In this document: piece after piece, positions 16,431-25,443 of the stretch
How positions within the stretch are numbered: position 1 is the stretch's first letter
How the letters are laid out: every line of letters starts with the position of its first letter
Assembly: GCF_947500695.1 (NCBI RefSeq)
Contig: NZ_CANMSS010000011.1
Location: 111,833-175,832 of the forward strand
Direction of reading: 5' to 3'
Length of the DNA stretch: 64,000 nucleotides
DNA from: an uncultured Pseudoteredinibacter sp.
GTDB taxonomy: Bacteria; Pseudomonadota; Gammaproteobacteria; Pseudomonadales; Cellvibrionaceae
Position numbers and translations under genes: made by a program
Notes under the pieces: model-generated
The model's input: only the letters and a program-made list of their open reading frames with translations
Told to the model about the DNA's origin: nothing
Database searches by the model: none

Positions 16431-18293
16431 CTAATCATGAAAGCGAACGGTTTCTCCATTGCTGGCGTGCACCAATACTTCTACGTCTTCAATTTTATCG
16501 GCAAGCTGTAGTTCACCAAAACCGGCATGATTGTACAGTGTACGGCTGTTTTTGTTGTTGGGGCGCCTGTGTTTGATGCGCATTTTTCGGCGTTGAGTAA
16601 ACCAGTTTAAAGGTGACTTTGAGCCGTAGAATAGGCGGTTTAGTCTATCCAGCCAGCTCAATAACTTACCAGGGAAGGCATTCTTAAAGCCACTCGCGGT
16701 AGCCTGCAATATACGAGGGCTATTTTTTCTAAAGCGCAAGCTAATGTCATAGGCAAAGGAGTAATGCACATCACCAGAGAGGATAATAAAGTTTGGTGGT
16801 GTTTTGCCATGCAAAAATATATTTAGCATGACATTGGCTGCGCCAGGATGTGCCATCCAGTTTTCGGCATCCACTAAAAGTGGCTTGCCAAAGAAGGTAA
16901 ATATTCGTTGAATGACTTCGATAAGTTTCACCCCAAATACTGGTGCAGGTGAAACCATGATGACCGAGTCTTCGCCAATCAGTTCTTGCTGTAGTTCGCT
17001 AAGGCTTTCCCAATCCATTAGTCCTGAAGGTTTTCCTGGGCTGCTTTCTGAGCGCCAGCGATGAGTACGAGTGTCCAGTACGATGACTTTGGGTTTGGTA
17101 TCTATGCAGTAATGCCATTCTTGCCAGTCTAGAACGGTGTCGATAAGTGATTCATGTTGCTCGATACCATTTTGGGTAAAACAATGGCGAGTATCTTCTC
17201 TTAAGTCTTGCAACTTTTCTGGACGGTTTCCCCAGGCTTGGCAAAGCCAGTACGCGATTAGGGTGTTGCCGATAATACGCCGCGACAAGGGGTTGTTGTA
17301 AGCAGCTTCTTCCCAGCCTCGGGTTAGGTTCCAGTCGTCGGTGACATCATGGTCGTCAAATATCATATAGCAAGGCAAGCTAGCGAGTACTCGCTGAGCT
17401 TTGGGTAGCTCACGAATAAAACCGTCGAGTATTTGTTTTTCCTGGTCATAACGAGCTAAATATTCGGCAGGAATTTTTTCTCTGGCGCTTTGCCAGTTGA
17501 TCAGAGGCCAAAGATTAGGAGACCAGCAAAGCAGGTACATTGCAATGCTCTCGGCCAATGTGATTAAGTGGTTATGCGCACCGGCCGAAGTGAAAATTGG
17601 TTTGCGAGCGCCGCGGAAAAAGCTGTCGGTAACTTCCTGATTACTTTTATCTTGTGGCAGTAATTTCTCTCGCTGGTAGTAACAGTACGGGTGGTCCAGC
17701 AGAGCCGATTGGCTATTGGCCATCGCACCTTCCCAGGATTCTGTAAACAGGCCGAGCTGATCGATAAGTTGGTGAATTGCCGCGAGCATTGGGCCGGCCA
17801 CATCGTCGGCGTAGATTTGATCGCCGCTCATCATTAGTAATGCAGGTCTTTCGTCGCTGCTTTTCATTTCGGCTAAACGATCATCCATGCTGGCGATAGC
17901 ATCGCGCTGTGGGTGATGGGGCTTGCGACAGGAGCCGTGCCAAATGCGGTCAATTTCGCTCTTCAGGCGAAAGCGGGTGGCTTCATCGCTACTGTATTTT
18001 AGCGATGAATTGAATGCTTCGCTCAGAACTGTCAGTTGATAAAAGTAATCCTGCTTAGTGCTCAATGCCACTTTTACACTAAGTAATTGGATAAAGCAGT
18101 GTTCACCAAGCTGAATGTGATCACAGTTGTGCTCATCAATGTTAATGCTTTGCTTATCGCCTTTTTCACTTTCAATAATGAGCTGGCCAGTAAGCGGCTG
18201 GCTTGTAGCAATCCATAAAGTGAAATTTTCTTGGTCAATATGGCGCAGTATTGGGCCTGCCAGTACATCAGGCAGTGTGGCTGTGTCTTGCAT
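16431..18293 (-). CDS. PhoD-like metallophosphatase family protein
   Basis: A 620-residue member of the alkaline phosphatase D (PhoD-like) metallophosphoesterase group. Metal-site motifs are visible: MMSGDQIYADD near residues 155-165, FDDHDVTDDWN near 315-325 and LSGDVHYSFAYD near 507-518. An N-terminal beta domain precedes the catalytic core, and there is a basic C-terminal stretch rich in Arg and Lys. No signal peptide is seen, so a cytoplasmic location is likely, unlike secreted PhoD. It starts six bases after the DUF2252 gene, so the two form an operon. The substrate is unknown. Confidence 0.88.
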   Translation of the reverse strand: MQDTATLPDVLAGPILRHIDQENFTLWIATSQPLTGQLIIESEKGDKQSINIDEHNCDHIQLGEHCFIQLLSVKVALSTKQDYFYQLTVLSEAFNSSLKYSSDEATRFRLKSEIDRIWHGSCRKPHHPQRDAIASMDDRLAEMKSSDERPALLMMSGDQIYADDVAGPMLAAIHQLIDQLGLFTESWEGAMANSQSALLDHPYCYYQREKLLPQDKSNQEVTDSFFRGARKPIFTSAGAHNHLITLAESIAMYLLCWSPNLWPLINWQSAREKIPAEYLARYDQEKQILDGFIRELPKAQRVLASLPCYMIFDDHDVTDDWNLTRGWEEAAYNNPLSRRIIGNTLIAYWLCQAWGNRPEKLQDLREDTRHCFTQNGIEQHESLIDTVLDWQEWHYCIDTKPKVIVLDTRTHRWRSESSPGKPSGLMDWESLSELQQELIGEDSVIMVSPAPVFGVKLIEVIQRIFTFFGKPLLVDAENWMAHPGAANVMLNIFLHGKTPPNFIILSGDVHYSFAYDISLRFRKNSPRILQATASGFKNAFPGKLLSWLDRLNRLFYGSKSPLNWFTQRRKMRIKHRRPNNKNSRTLYNHAGFGELQLADKIEDVEVLVHASNGETVRFHD

Positions 18294-18299
18294 TATTCT

Positions 18300-19634
18300 T
18301 TAGCCCTTTTGGGATAGCATCTGGTTTAAAATCTGACAGTCGTTAACAACTTGTGCCGCGTAGCTTTTTGCCGCGTCGACAATACTTTCCTCATGCCCTT
18401 GCAGTTTAGCTTGTACAGCCTGCTCAAATAATTTTGATCTTCGATCACCTCGGCAATGGGCTAATGCCAAAGCTTTTCCGCAAGCTGATGCGTAATCGGT
18501 AAAACCACCTTTACAGGCCTTTTTACCTAGGGCGATATCTTCCGGATCAAATCCTAGGCGAGCATGATGGCGAGAGCGTATTAACCAATGGCCATCGCGC
18601 CACTCAGTTTCGTCGAGAACCATATCGGGCGAGCGCTGCATTCGGCGCTGGCACATTACCGTTAGGTGGGCAGGGTTCAAACGATTATTTGGGCTTAGAT
18701 CTGGGAAGTAAAGTATTGGAGCGGCTTCACGCTGCTGTTTAACTTCTACCAGATGACAGAGTTCCAGTTGGTCGGCATTGGCATCTTTTGGACCAACCAA
18801 AAGATAGTAGCGATCCATATTGACCGATCCTGTGCCAGCATTAAGGCGTTTTACGATATCTAAGATAAAGTCGTCCACAAAAGGCGACAAATCATAATGA
18901 ATGCTGTCGTATTCTTCAGGGCTTAATGCTTCAAGGCGATCTGGACGATTAGCAAAGCATAGTGGAGAGGCTTCGAGATCTACAGACTTTGCTATAGCAC
19001 TTTTACGATAAAAATCCTCTCCCTTGGCAGAGCGTCGCTTGGCTTTGTTAAAGCTCTTAAATAAAAAATGTTGTTCGTCGACTCTATCCAGGCCGTCTTG
19101 ATAAAGTTTACTATCGGAGCTGAGGCAGCTGTCCACATAGCTGCGTACAAAAGCCAGTGCAGCAAGCTCGGCGCCTTCTTGGCTAACAAAAGCTTTTCCC
19201 CTGCCTCCTTCGGCTTCGACTCGCCCTTCGCTAATAGCCTGGCAATGATCGGCACATAGAAACAAACTGCAACTGAATCGAATGAGATCCCAGCTCGCTT
19301 GCCCCATGCAGGCATCGTCAAAATCATTGGGGCTAAAAATAATATCGCTACTATGGGAGCCCTCTTCACTGAGAAAGCCAAAATTGGAGCTGTGGCAATC
19401 ACCCATAATTGTGGTTAAAGGCATGTCCAAAAGGTTTTTTGGGGCCGCTAATCTACCCGAGACAATATCCTGATAAAACAAAGGTGCTGAGCCGCGAAAA
19501 AAGATAAAGGGACTGCGGCTCATCTTGTGATGCTTGGGAATGCCTAATTGTTGATCAACCCGCTCAAGACAATCTTGGATTTCTTGTGCTCTGGCTTTTG
19601 ATTGGGGTCGGTCTTGGCTGTGGCTTGCTGACAT
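18300..19634 (-). CDS. DUF2252 family protein
   Basis: A 444-residue protein of the DUF2252 family (kinase-like fold of uncertain activity). Family landmarks are SPFIFFRGSAPLFYQD, MGDCHSSNFGFLS and NDFDDACMGQASWDLIRFSCSL. The ATG at 19634 (MSASHSQD) is chosen over a longer upstream frame because GGAG lies just before it and the upstream part looks non-coding. The FRG...GDxHxxNF...DFDD pattern resembles aminoglycoside-phosphotransferase-like active sites, so a phosphotransfer role is possible but unproven. It is followed at once by the PhoD-like gene. Confidence 0.88.
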   Translation of the reverse strand: MSASHSQDRPQSKARAQEIQDCLERVDQQLGIPKHHKMSRSPFIFFRGSAPLFYQDIVSGRLAAPKNLLDMPLTTIMGDCHSSNFGFLSEEGSHSSDIIFSPNDFDDACMGQASWDLIRFSCSLFLCADHCQAISEGRVEAEGGRGKAFVSQEGAELAALAFVRSYVDSCLSSDSKLYQDGLDRVDEQHFLFKSFNKAKRRSAKGEDFYRKSAIAKSVDLEASPLCFANRPDRLEALSPEEYDSIHYDLSPFVDDFILDIVKRLNAGTGSVNMDRYYLLVGPKDANADQLELCHLVEVKQQREAAPILYFPDLSPNNRLNPAHLTVMCQRRMQRSPDMVLDETEWRDGHWLIRSRHHARLGFDPEDIALGKKACKGGFTDYASACGKALALAHCRGDRRSKLFEQAVQAKLQGHEESIVDAAKSYAAQVVNDCQILNQMLSQKG

Positions 19635-19765
19635 GCTTTCTCCGTCTAGAATCACTAACGAATATTTAGACGAGTGTAGCAGGCTAAGGGTTGAAGGGAT
19701 AAGGTAAGGAAATGCAAATGAGTTGTGTGGCGCAGCTGGGGCGAGAGGGCACAATCTATGGAGTT

Positions 19766-19950
19766 CGCTTGATCCTGTTATCCAGGCATTCCCCGCTCCT
19801 GCGCCGTCCAGGTGCCCACGGGATACCGCTTTTCCGTAAGCATATGCCCGCTCTTGCGCCGTCTATGGCGCCCGCTTGATACTGTCATCCAGACATACCC
19901 CGTTCCTGCGCCATCCGGGCGCCCACGGGATACCGCTTTTCCATAAGCAT
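19766..19950. repeat. Imperfect direct repeat with a 107-base period
   Basis: A unit starting CGCTTGAT (19766 and 19873) and ending GGGATACCGCTTTTCC-TAAGCAT occurs nearly twice with scattered substitutions. Short fragments of the same unit (CTCTTGCGCCGTC) recur between the copies. It is non-coding and lies upstream of the DUF2252 gene and beyond the micro-gene terminator. Confidence 0.75.
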
Positions 19951-19983
19951 AAAAAAACCGCTAGGCCTTGTGGCTTAGCGGTT
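19951..19983 (-). terminator. Terminator for the leftward micro-gene
   Basis: Read leftward, AACCGCTAaGCC and GGCcTAGCGGTT form a strong stem with a four-base loop followed by seven T residues. There is no annotated gene to its right on this strand apart from the 23-codon frame at 20051-20122, so it implies a transcript from that region. The other flank also has a T-rich tract, so some activity in both directions is possible. Confidence 0.8.
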
Positions 19984-20033
19984 CAAAAAAATCTCTAAAT
20001 ATTAGAGAAGAAGCGATGATGAAACTGACTGAT

Positions 20034-20056
20034 AAGTAAGCCTCGCAAGCTTACTT
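20034..20056 (-). promoter_or_regulatory. Hairpin overlapping the micro-gene stop codon
   Basis: AAGTAAGC and GCTTACTT form a perfect 8-bp stem around CTCGCAA. The stem covers the TAA stop of the micro-gene and lies within the proposed transcript, ahead of the terminator. It may protect the 3' end or be part of a small RNA structure. Confidence 0.45.
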
Positions 20057-20122
20057 AGTTAAATCCTGTACGGCGATGAAGGCCAACAGGGCTAGATAAA
20101 TACCGAACGCTGCTTGCAACAT
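20051..20122 (-). CDS. Probable 23-residue hydrophobic micro-protein
   Basis: The frame runs from the ATG at 20122 to the TAA at 20051. The peptide begins MLQAAFGIYL, continues with a hydrophobic Ala/Leu/Ile stretch and ends QDLTK, so it could form a single membrane helix with a polar tail. GGAG lies nine bases upstream of the start. A hairpin (20034-20056) overlaps the stop codon and a strong terminator follows about 70 bases later. I know no named family. It resembles other bacterial single-span micro-proteins in form only. The same transcript might act as a small RNA. Confidence 0.55.
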   Translation of the reverse strand: MLQAAFGIYLALLAFIAVQDLTK

Positions 20123-20232
20123 GTGTCTAATCTCCTGCTTAGTGGTTTGCGGCGAGTTATTCGCTGCTTTCTTTAAGATGTGTGTAGTCTAGTTATTGGC
20201 CTGTTATGTTTCCAATGGTTTAAATTACTGAC

Positions 20233-20251
20233 TATAATGAATTCAATTCAT
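20233..20251 (+). promoter_or_regulatory. lysR promoter -10 overlapped by a palindrome
   Basis: TATAAT (20233-20238) overlaps the perfect palindrome ATGAATT-C-AATTCAT (20237-20251), about 30 bases before the lysR start. The layout suits an autorepressor site of a LysR protein (T-N11-A type). It lies between lysR and the opposite-strand micro-gene and could control both. Confidence 0.5.
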
Positions 20252-20278
20252 AACAAGATAAAAACGATATAAATAGCG

Positions 20279-21286
20279 ATGGATACACGTCAGCTGGCCA
20301 GAATGGACTTAAATCTTCTGGTGGCATTTCAGGTTTTGTTGGAAGAGCGCCATGTTTCAAGGGCGGCCGATCGCCTTTTTATTACTCAGTCGGCGATGAG
20401 TAAGACCCTAGGGCGTTTGCGGGACCTCTTCGATGACCCACTCTTTACCCGCAGTTCTCACGGTATGGTGCCAACCCCAAGGGCTCTAGAGTTGCAGTCA
20501 CAGGTGCAGGGGGTCTTATCCCAGGTGCAGTCGATTACCGCTGGGCAGCAATTCGATCCCAAAACCTATGAGGGGGAGATTTCAATTGCGGTCTCAGAAT
20601 ATGTCGGTGTTGTGCTACTGCCGGCACTTATGCAGCTATTGCAACAAGAAGCACCTTTATTGCGGGTCACGACCTTATCTCGGGTAGAGTTGCAGTTGGA
20701 TGAGCTTACTGATGGTGGTTTGGACTTCGCCATCCATGTGCGTCGCAGTCACTATCGCCCGGAGTTTAACCTCAAGAATTTAGGGTCCACCAAGCCCGTA
20801 TTGCTGGTGCGTAAAGGGCACCCTCTATGGCGTCAGCGCAAACCTGACTGGAAGGATATCAGCCAGTACCCTCGTGTTGCTTTGTATATGCCCAATGTAG
20901 AGGAAATGGAGCTGATTGATCAGGTGGGTGAGGTGTTCTATCAAATGGAGCATGATATGCGCGAAGTGTTTGAAACCTCCCACCTGTATACAGCTATGGA
21001 AGTCGTACGCCGCACCGATTGTATTATGATGGGGCCGCCCTTTCTAACTGACTTCGCGCAATTTGGTGGTGGCTTGATGAGCCTGCCCATCCCTACTCAC
21101 CAAGAAGTACAAATCAATTATGTCTTGGTGTCTCATAAGCGGACGGAGAATTCGCCATTGCATAGTTGGTTGGCTGAAAAGATTGTTGGTTTATCGCAAT
21201 TATTCAATGTAGAGCCAGAAGAAGATGACAACCCCTATTCGGCCTTTGGGCGAGCAGGGCAGCGCGGTCGTTGGACAAGGTCTTAA
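20279..21286 (+). CDS. LysR family transcriptional regulator
   Basis: A 335-residue regulator. The N-terminal winged helix-turn-helix reads DLNLLVAFQVLLEERHVSRA followed by SQSAMSKTL-type recognition (TQSAMSKTLGRLRDLF), then a LysR effector-binding domain (about 95-300). The N-terminal half is very like that of the second LysR in this window (27031-27972), including DPLFTRSSHG, so both are one subfamily (NodD/LeuO/SyrM-like). It overlaps or closely precedes a methyltransferase-like gene. The effector is unknown. Confidence 0.92.
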   Translation: MDTRQLARMDLNLLVAFQVLLEERHVSRAADRLFITQSAMSKTLGRLRDLFDDPLFTRSSHGMVPTPRALELQSQVQGVLSQVQSITAGQQFDPKTYEGEISIAVSEYVGVVLLPALMQLLQQEAPLLRVTTLSRVELQLDELTDGGLDFAIHVRRSHYRPEFNLKNLGSTKPVLLVRKGHPLWRQRKPDWKDISQYPRVALYMPNVEEMELIDQVGEVFYQMEHDMREVFETSHLYTAMEVVRRTDCIMMGPPFLTDFAQFGGGLMSLPIPTHQEVQINYVLVSHKRTENSPLHSWLAEKIVGLSQLFNVEPEEDDNPYSAFGRAGQRGRWTRS

Positions 21287-21306
21287 CATACAAGGTTTTA
21301 ACAAAG

Positions 21307-22134
21307 ATGGGCAATATTCTAGAGCAGCTTAAATCTGTTGATGCTACCCCCTTGTTTAGCTGTCTTAGCGAGGCTGGCCCGCTGTCCTTGCGTCAGACCG
21401 AGCAGTATCGCTTTCTGGAAGTAGATGGCTTTATGCAAAGCGTGATGGATTTGCAGCAGCCTACAAAGGCTTGTTTGCCTCATGCCCAAGTCATCAATCT
21501 AGCGCAGCTTGCTAGGCCAGAATCAATCTTGATGGCAGGTCTTGGTGGTGGCGATTTGCTGCGTCAATTTGCCTTGCCGATAGGGACCAAACAGTTCACT
21601 TGTTGTGAAATTTGCCCTGACATTATCGAGGTTTATCAAGTTTATTTTGCTAGCCACTCTCCTGTTGATGGTCTGCAGTTACTGCAAGAAGATATCAATG
21701 ATTTTATTCCCCAATGTCAACGACAGTTTGATTTAATCATATTGGACGTTTTTGCTGGAGCACGGCAGCCCGAATGTTTGCAGCAGGAGAGCTTTTTTCA
21801 AGAGTGTCACAGCTGCTTAAGTGATGATGGACTTCTTGTTGTGAATGTCAAAGTAGAGCAACAGTCGCAGTTGTTGCAGCTAGCTTTGGGCTTAAGGCGA
21901 GTCTTCGATAAAAAGATATTAATGGTGCCAGTTCAGCATTGTGACAATGTCATCGTGTTTGCTTTTAAGGGGAGCCCCTTTGCCGAATCTAATGCCGATT
22001 TTGTTGTGCAACTGGATGAGCTTAATTCCACCTTGCCCAGCCCGGTGCCTCTCACACTGGGTGAGCTGCAGGCATGCAATGTTCAGCTAGAGGGTGGGGA
22101 GCTTGAACTGTGGCATATAAAAAATAATAAGTAG
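21307..22134 (+). CDS. Spermidine-synthase-like methyltransferase-fold protein
   Basis: A 275-residue protein with a class I SAM-type nucleotide-binding fold. MAGLGGGDLLRQF is the glycine loop, followed by ICPDIIEVYQ and DLIILDVFAG, the pattern of polyamine aminopropyltransferase relatives. The canonical spermidine synthase catalytic region is not obvious, so the activity is uncertain. The frame opens at a TTG (21271) inside the lysR end; the ATG at 21307 is preferred but has a weak ribosome site. The next gene starts ten bases after its stop, so the two are in one operon. Confidence 0.7.
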   Translation: MGNILEQLKSVDATPLFSCLSEAGPLSLRQTEQYRFLEVDGFMQSVMDLQQPTKACLPHAQVINLAQLARPESILMAGLGGGDLLRQFALPIGTKQFTCCEICPDIIEVYQVYFASHSPVDGLQLLQEDINDFIPQCQRQFDLIILDVFAGARQPECLQQESFFQECHSCLSDDGLLVVNVKVEQQSQLLQLALGLRRVFDKKILMVPVQHCDNVIVFAFKGSPFAESNADFVVQLDELNSTLPSPVPLTLGELQACNVQLEGGELELWHIKNNK

Positions 22135-22144
22135 CGAGTGAAAT

Positions 22145-23011
22145 ATGTATCAGCGTATAAAAGAGATTGCCAATGATATGCACCATGGTAAGGGGCATTT
22201 CAATGAGCTCTTAAGCGAAAAAGAGGGTGCTGAAACAATCCATTTTTATCATGCAACGGGTTATCCCTTTGGCAGTTATGCCGATATGCTGTCGCGCTTG
22301 TCTGATGATTATAATATTTTTGGTTTGGCCCATCGTGGTTGCTGGGAGGATCAAGCCGAGCCACAAGCCAACATTGCCTGGCATAATTATGCCGATGATC
22401 TTATCGAGTTTTTAGACAAGCAAAAGCGTGGCCCAGTTATTGGTATGGGGCACTCGATTGGTGGCGTTACCACAATGTTTGCAGCAATCAAACGGCCTGA
22501 TTTGTTTTCCAAAATAGTTTTGATAGATCCAGTATTTGTAGCGCCGCCGCTTTGGTATATGTCGCGCTTGGCGCGCCTGTTCAATAAGCCTGTGCCAATG
22601 GCAGCCGTGGCAAAAAAGCGTCCAAATCAATGGGCAAGCCGAGAAGAGGCTGTTGATTTTCATCGCTCTAAGAGAGCATTTAGCCGTTTTACCGAGAAGT
22701 CCATGGAGGCCTACGGCCATTTCGGCATAAAGGAAACAGATAAAGGATTTGGTTTGCGTTTTAGTCGTGACTGGGAAGCGCATATATACAGTTCAGTACC
22801 TTATATCTGGCGCCAGCTGTCCAAGTTGAAATTACCCGTGCTGGGCTTGCGGGGAGAGTTTTCTGACGTGCTGATGGATAAGTCTTGGGGGCGCTGGCAA
22901 AAACTGCGTCCGCAAGATCAGTTGTTTAGCTTGTCGGAAGCTGGCCATATGCTGCCCCACGAAAGGCCATTGGAATGCGCTGAGCATATCAAAGAGTTTC
23001 TAAGCAGATAG
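22145..23011 (+). CDS. Alpha/beta hydrolase
   Basis: A 288-residue alpha/beta hydrolase. HATGYPFGSYADML is the oxyanion-side loop, GMGHSIGG (about 97-104) carries the nucleophile Ser, and EAGHMLPHERP near the end supplies the His; an Asp in GEFSDV or FLSR-proximal sequence may complete the triad. No signal peptide is seen. It follows the methyltransferase-like gene closely. The substrate is unknown; esterase or lactonase activity is possible. Confidence 0.88.
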   Translation: MYQRIKEIANDMHHGKGHFNELLSEKEGAETIHFYHATGYPFGSYADMLSRLSDDYNIFGLAHRGCWEDQAEPQANIAWHNYADDLIEFLDKQKRGPVIGMGHSIGGVTTMFAAIKRPDLFSKIVLIDPVFVAPPLWYMSRLARLFNKPVPMAAVAKKRPNQWASREEAVDFHRSKRAFSRFTEKSMEAYGHFGIKETDKGFGLRFSRDWEAHIYSSVPYIWRQLSKLKLPVLGLRGEFSDVLMDKSWGRWQKLRPQDQLFSLSEAGHMLPHERPLECAEHIKEFLSR

Positions 23012-23079
23012 TTGATTATTAGCGCTTTCTATTGTCGCTACTGATTAAAAAGCTTGACGAAAAACGTTAGACTATCGCC

Positions 23080-23772
23080 ATGATAGAAAGCAAAGCCTCA
23101 CGACCAGAACTGCCGGGTATTCAGCTTATTCGCAGCAAGCGTAAAAGCTTGGCAATCACCATTGAGGCGGGGCGGGTTATCGTGCGTGCACCGCTTCGAC
23201 TTCCCAAGTCTGAAATTCAGGCATTTATTTTAAAAAAGCAGGCGTGGATATTACGTACGGTAAAATCCCAGAGTGAGCAGCTTGCTGAAGTTCCTCAGCG
23301 CCAGTATATCGATGGTGAATATCTTCCTTGGCGGGGACGCTCCTTGTGTCTTCGATTAAAGCCAAGAAAACGAATTACCGAAAGAATCGGCGATGAGCTA
23401 TATACCTCAATAGCGGAAAAGAGTCAGATTGAAGAGCGAGTACAGGCTTGGTATCGCAAAGAGTCTAAGCTTGTTTTAACTCAAAAAGTCGAACGCTTGA
23501 CGGCCGCTCATGGGCTGAAATTTGCTGAAGTAAAAGTCAGAAAGAACAAGCGGCGCTGGGGACATTGCACCTCTAAAGGGGTATTGCAGTTCAATTGGCT
23601 GATTATGTTGGCGCCAGAGTCGGTGATTGACTATTTGGTAGCTCATGAAGTGGCTCATTTACGCCATTTTAATCATGGTCCAGAGTTTTGGCGCTTGGTG
23701 GCATGTTTTGAGCCAGATTACCAACAGGCTCAAGCTTGGCTGAAAGAAAACGGTCATCTATTGGTGTTGTAA
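23080..23772 (+). CDS. YgjP-like metallopeptidase-fold protein
   Basis: A 230-residue protein of the DUF45/YgjP family (M48-like). The zinc motif HEVAHLRH (about 190-197) with NHGPEFW following is typical, as is RWGHCTSKG (about 160-168). Homologues have been called metal-dependent hydrolases; E. coli YgjP is reported as a UTP pyrophosphatase-like enzyme, so function is not certain from sequence. It is a stand-alone gene convergent with tolC across a shared hairpin terminator. Confidence 0.88.
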   Translation: MIESKASRPELPGIQLIRSKRKSLAITIEAGRVIVRAPLRLPKSEIQAFILKKQAWILRTVKSQSEQLAEVPQRQYIDGEYLPWRGRSLCLRLKPRKRITERIGDELYTSIAEKSQIEERVQAWYRKESKLVLTQKVERLTAAHGLKFAEVKVRKNKRRWGHCTSKGVLQFNWLIMLAPESVIDYLVAHEVAHLRHFNHGPEFWRLVACFEPDYQQAQAWLKENGHLLVL

Positions 23773-23823
23773 GAGGTGTTGTGGCTTTTTGAGGGTGCGC
23801 GAAAGTGCAATAGAACTAAAATC

Positions 23824-23856
23824 AAAAACGGGGCTCGATAAGCCCCGCTTTTGTTT
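23824..23856. terminator. Bidirectional terminator between ygjP-like gene and tolC
   Basis: CGGGGCT and AGCCCCG form a 7-bp GC stem with a five-base loop. An A run lies before it and a T run (CTTTTGTTTT) after it, so it can end transcripts from both convergent genes. Confidence 0.85.
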
Positions 23857-23873
23857 TGGCTATAAAATATTTT

Positions 23874-25268
23874 TTATAGCGCGTCGACATCAGCGCGGTT
23901 GATCGACTTGCTGTCAGTCATCCACTTGTCCAAAGAGTTAATATCTTCAGGAGATAAGGTACCCGCAGCCTGCTTAAGGCGTAGGTTGTTTAAGATATAA
24001 GCGTAGCGAGAGTTGTCGTAGTTACGTTGGGCGGCATACAAGCGCTGCTGTGCTTGCAAAACGTCAACGATATTACGAGTACCCACTTCATAACCTGCCT
24101 GCGTGGCTTCCTGTGCGCTCATATTGGAGGTTAATGCTTGCTTCTGCGCTTTAACCTGAGCCACATCAGTCACAACTTGAAGGTGGGCCGAACGAGCTTG
24201 TTGAATGGTGTCGCGCTGGGACTTGTTTAACAACTCTTGGGCTTGCATCCAGCTTTGATACGCTTGGCGGCGTTTAGCAGAGGTGCCGCCGCCAGAGTAA
24301 ATTGGAATGTCCAAAGTTACCGCGAAAGTCGTTCCGTCCACTGTGCGGCTATCAGAAGCCGTGGTGGTGCCCTGGGCAATAATGTCAGTATTGCTGTCGT
24401 CATAATCGGTGTATGAGATACGGCCGTTAATGGTCGGGTAGTGACCGGCTTTGGCCGTTTTCGCACCTTGCTTAGCGGACTCAGCGCTCGCCTTGGCAAC
24501 TTTTAGCGAGTAGTTATTCTTTAGAGCGAAATCAACCCAGTCGGCGCGCGCTGCTGGAGTAGGGTTTACAACCGGTAGCTCGTCAGATAGCGGTGCAATA
24601 GCGTCAGCTTTTTTGCCGGTAAGCACTTCTAGGGCTTCAAATTGAATGCCCACATTACCTTGACCTTGCAGGGTACGTGCATTGGCTGAGTCATAAGCGG
24701 CTTGAGCTTCATGGACATCAGTAATGGCAGCTAGGCCTACTTCAAAGCGTTGCTTGGTTTGTTCTAGCTGGTGCGAAAGCGCTTTTTGCTCGGCTTTGGC
24801 AGTGCTTAAGGTATCTAATGCTTGCAGGACATTTAAGTAGGATTCTACGACGCGAAGAATCAGGGATTGCTGTGCGGCTGCAAATTGATATTCAGCTTGT
24901 TTGGTTTGCGCTTTACCTTGTTGGTAGCCATACCAAGCCGCCATATTGAATAGGGGTTGGTTCAGCGTTGCAGTGTAAGCTTCATTTTCACGTTCGATAG
25001 CTGTAGTAACGGCAGGGCCGCCAGTGAATAGCGCACCTACGGAGTCCTGTTCGGTCTTAGAGTAACTTGCACGTGCGGTTACATTGGGTAGTAGGTTTGC
25101 TCGGCCAATATTTACGGCTTCCTTACCTGCTAAGAAAGCTGCTTCGTCCGCCTTAATTTGATGATCATTTTTCAAAGCTTGCAAATACACTTCCTGCAAG
25201 CTGTCAGCGTAACTTCCGCTAGCTGCTACTAGGCCGCTGATGGCGACGATTAGGGTTTTTCTTAACAT
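23874..25268 (-). CDS. tolC: TolC family outer membrane channel protein
   Basis: A 464-residue outer-membrane efflux protein, the exit duct for type I secretion and RND or MFS efflux pumps. A signal peptide (about 1-21, cut after SYA) is followed by two homologous repeats rich in long helices. Family landmarks are DSLQEVYLQALKND at the start, LFNMAAWYGYQQGK and the second-repeat GTRNIVDVLQAQQRLY. The length is usual. In E. coli tolC sits divergently beside nudF; here about 13 kb lies between them. No pump gene is adjacent. Confidence 0.95.
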   Translation of the reverse strand: MLRKTLIVAISGLVAASGSYADSLQEVYLQALKNDHQIKADEAAFLAGKEAVNIGRANLLPNVTARASYSKTEQDSVGALFTGGPAVTTAIERENEAYTATLNQPLFNMAAWYGYQQGKAQTKQAEYQFAAAQQSLILRVVESYLNVLQALDTLSTAKAEQKALSHQLEQTKQRFEVGLAAITDVHEAQAAYDSANARTLQGQGNVGIQFEALEVLTGKKADAIAPLSDELPVVNPTPAARADWVDFALKNNYSLKVAKASAESAKQGAKTAKAGHYPTINGRISYTDYDDSNTDIIAQGTTTASDSRTVDGTTFAVTLDIPIYSGGGTSAKRRQAYQSWMQAQELLNKSQRDTIQQARSAHLQVVTDVAQVKAQKQALTSNMSAQEATQAGYEVGTRNIVDVLQAQQRLYAAQRNYDNSRYAYILNNLRLKQAAGTLSPEDINSLDKWMTDSKSINRADVDAL

Positions 25269-25443
25269 AGGTTTTGTCCCTGGTATTAAAGCAAAGTGCC
25301 TAAAGCACCGATCTGCATATTAGACGATGCTGCGGCGAAAAAGAGCAGGCTGCTTTTGAAATTTAGCCGCTAATTTTAGCCAGTTCACCGCAACTGGTCG
25401 ACTCGATAGCCTTTAAGGATAGCAAACAAGCCGTAAATAATTG

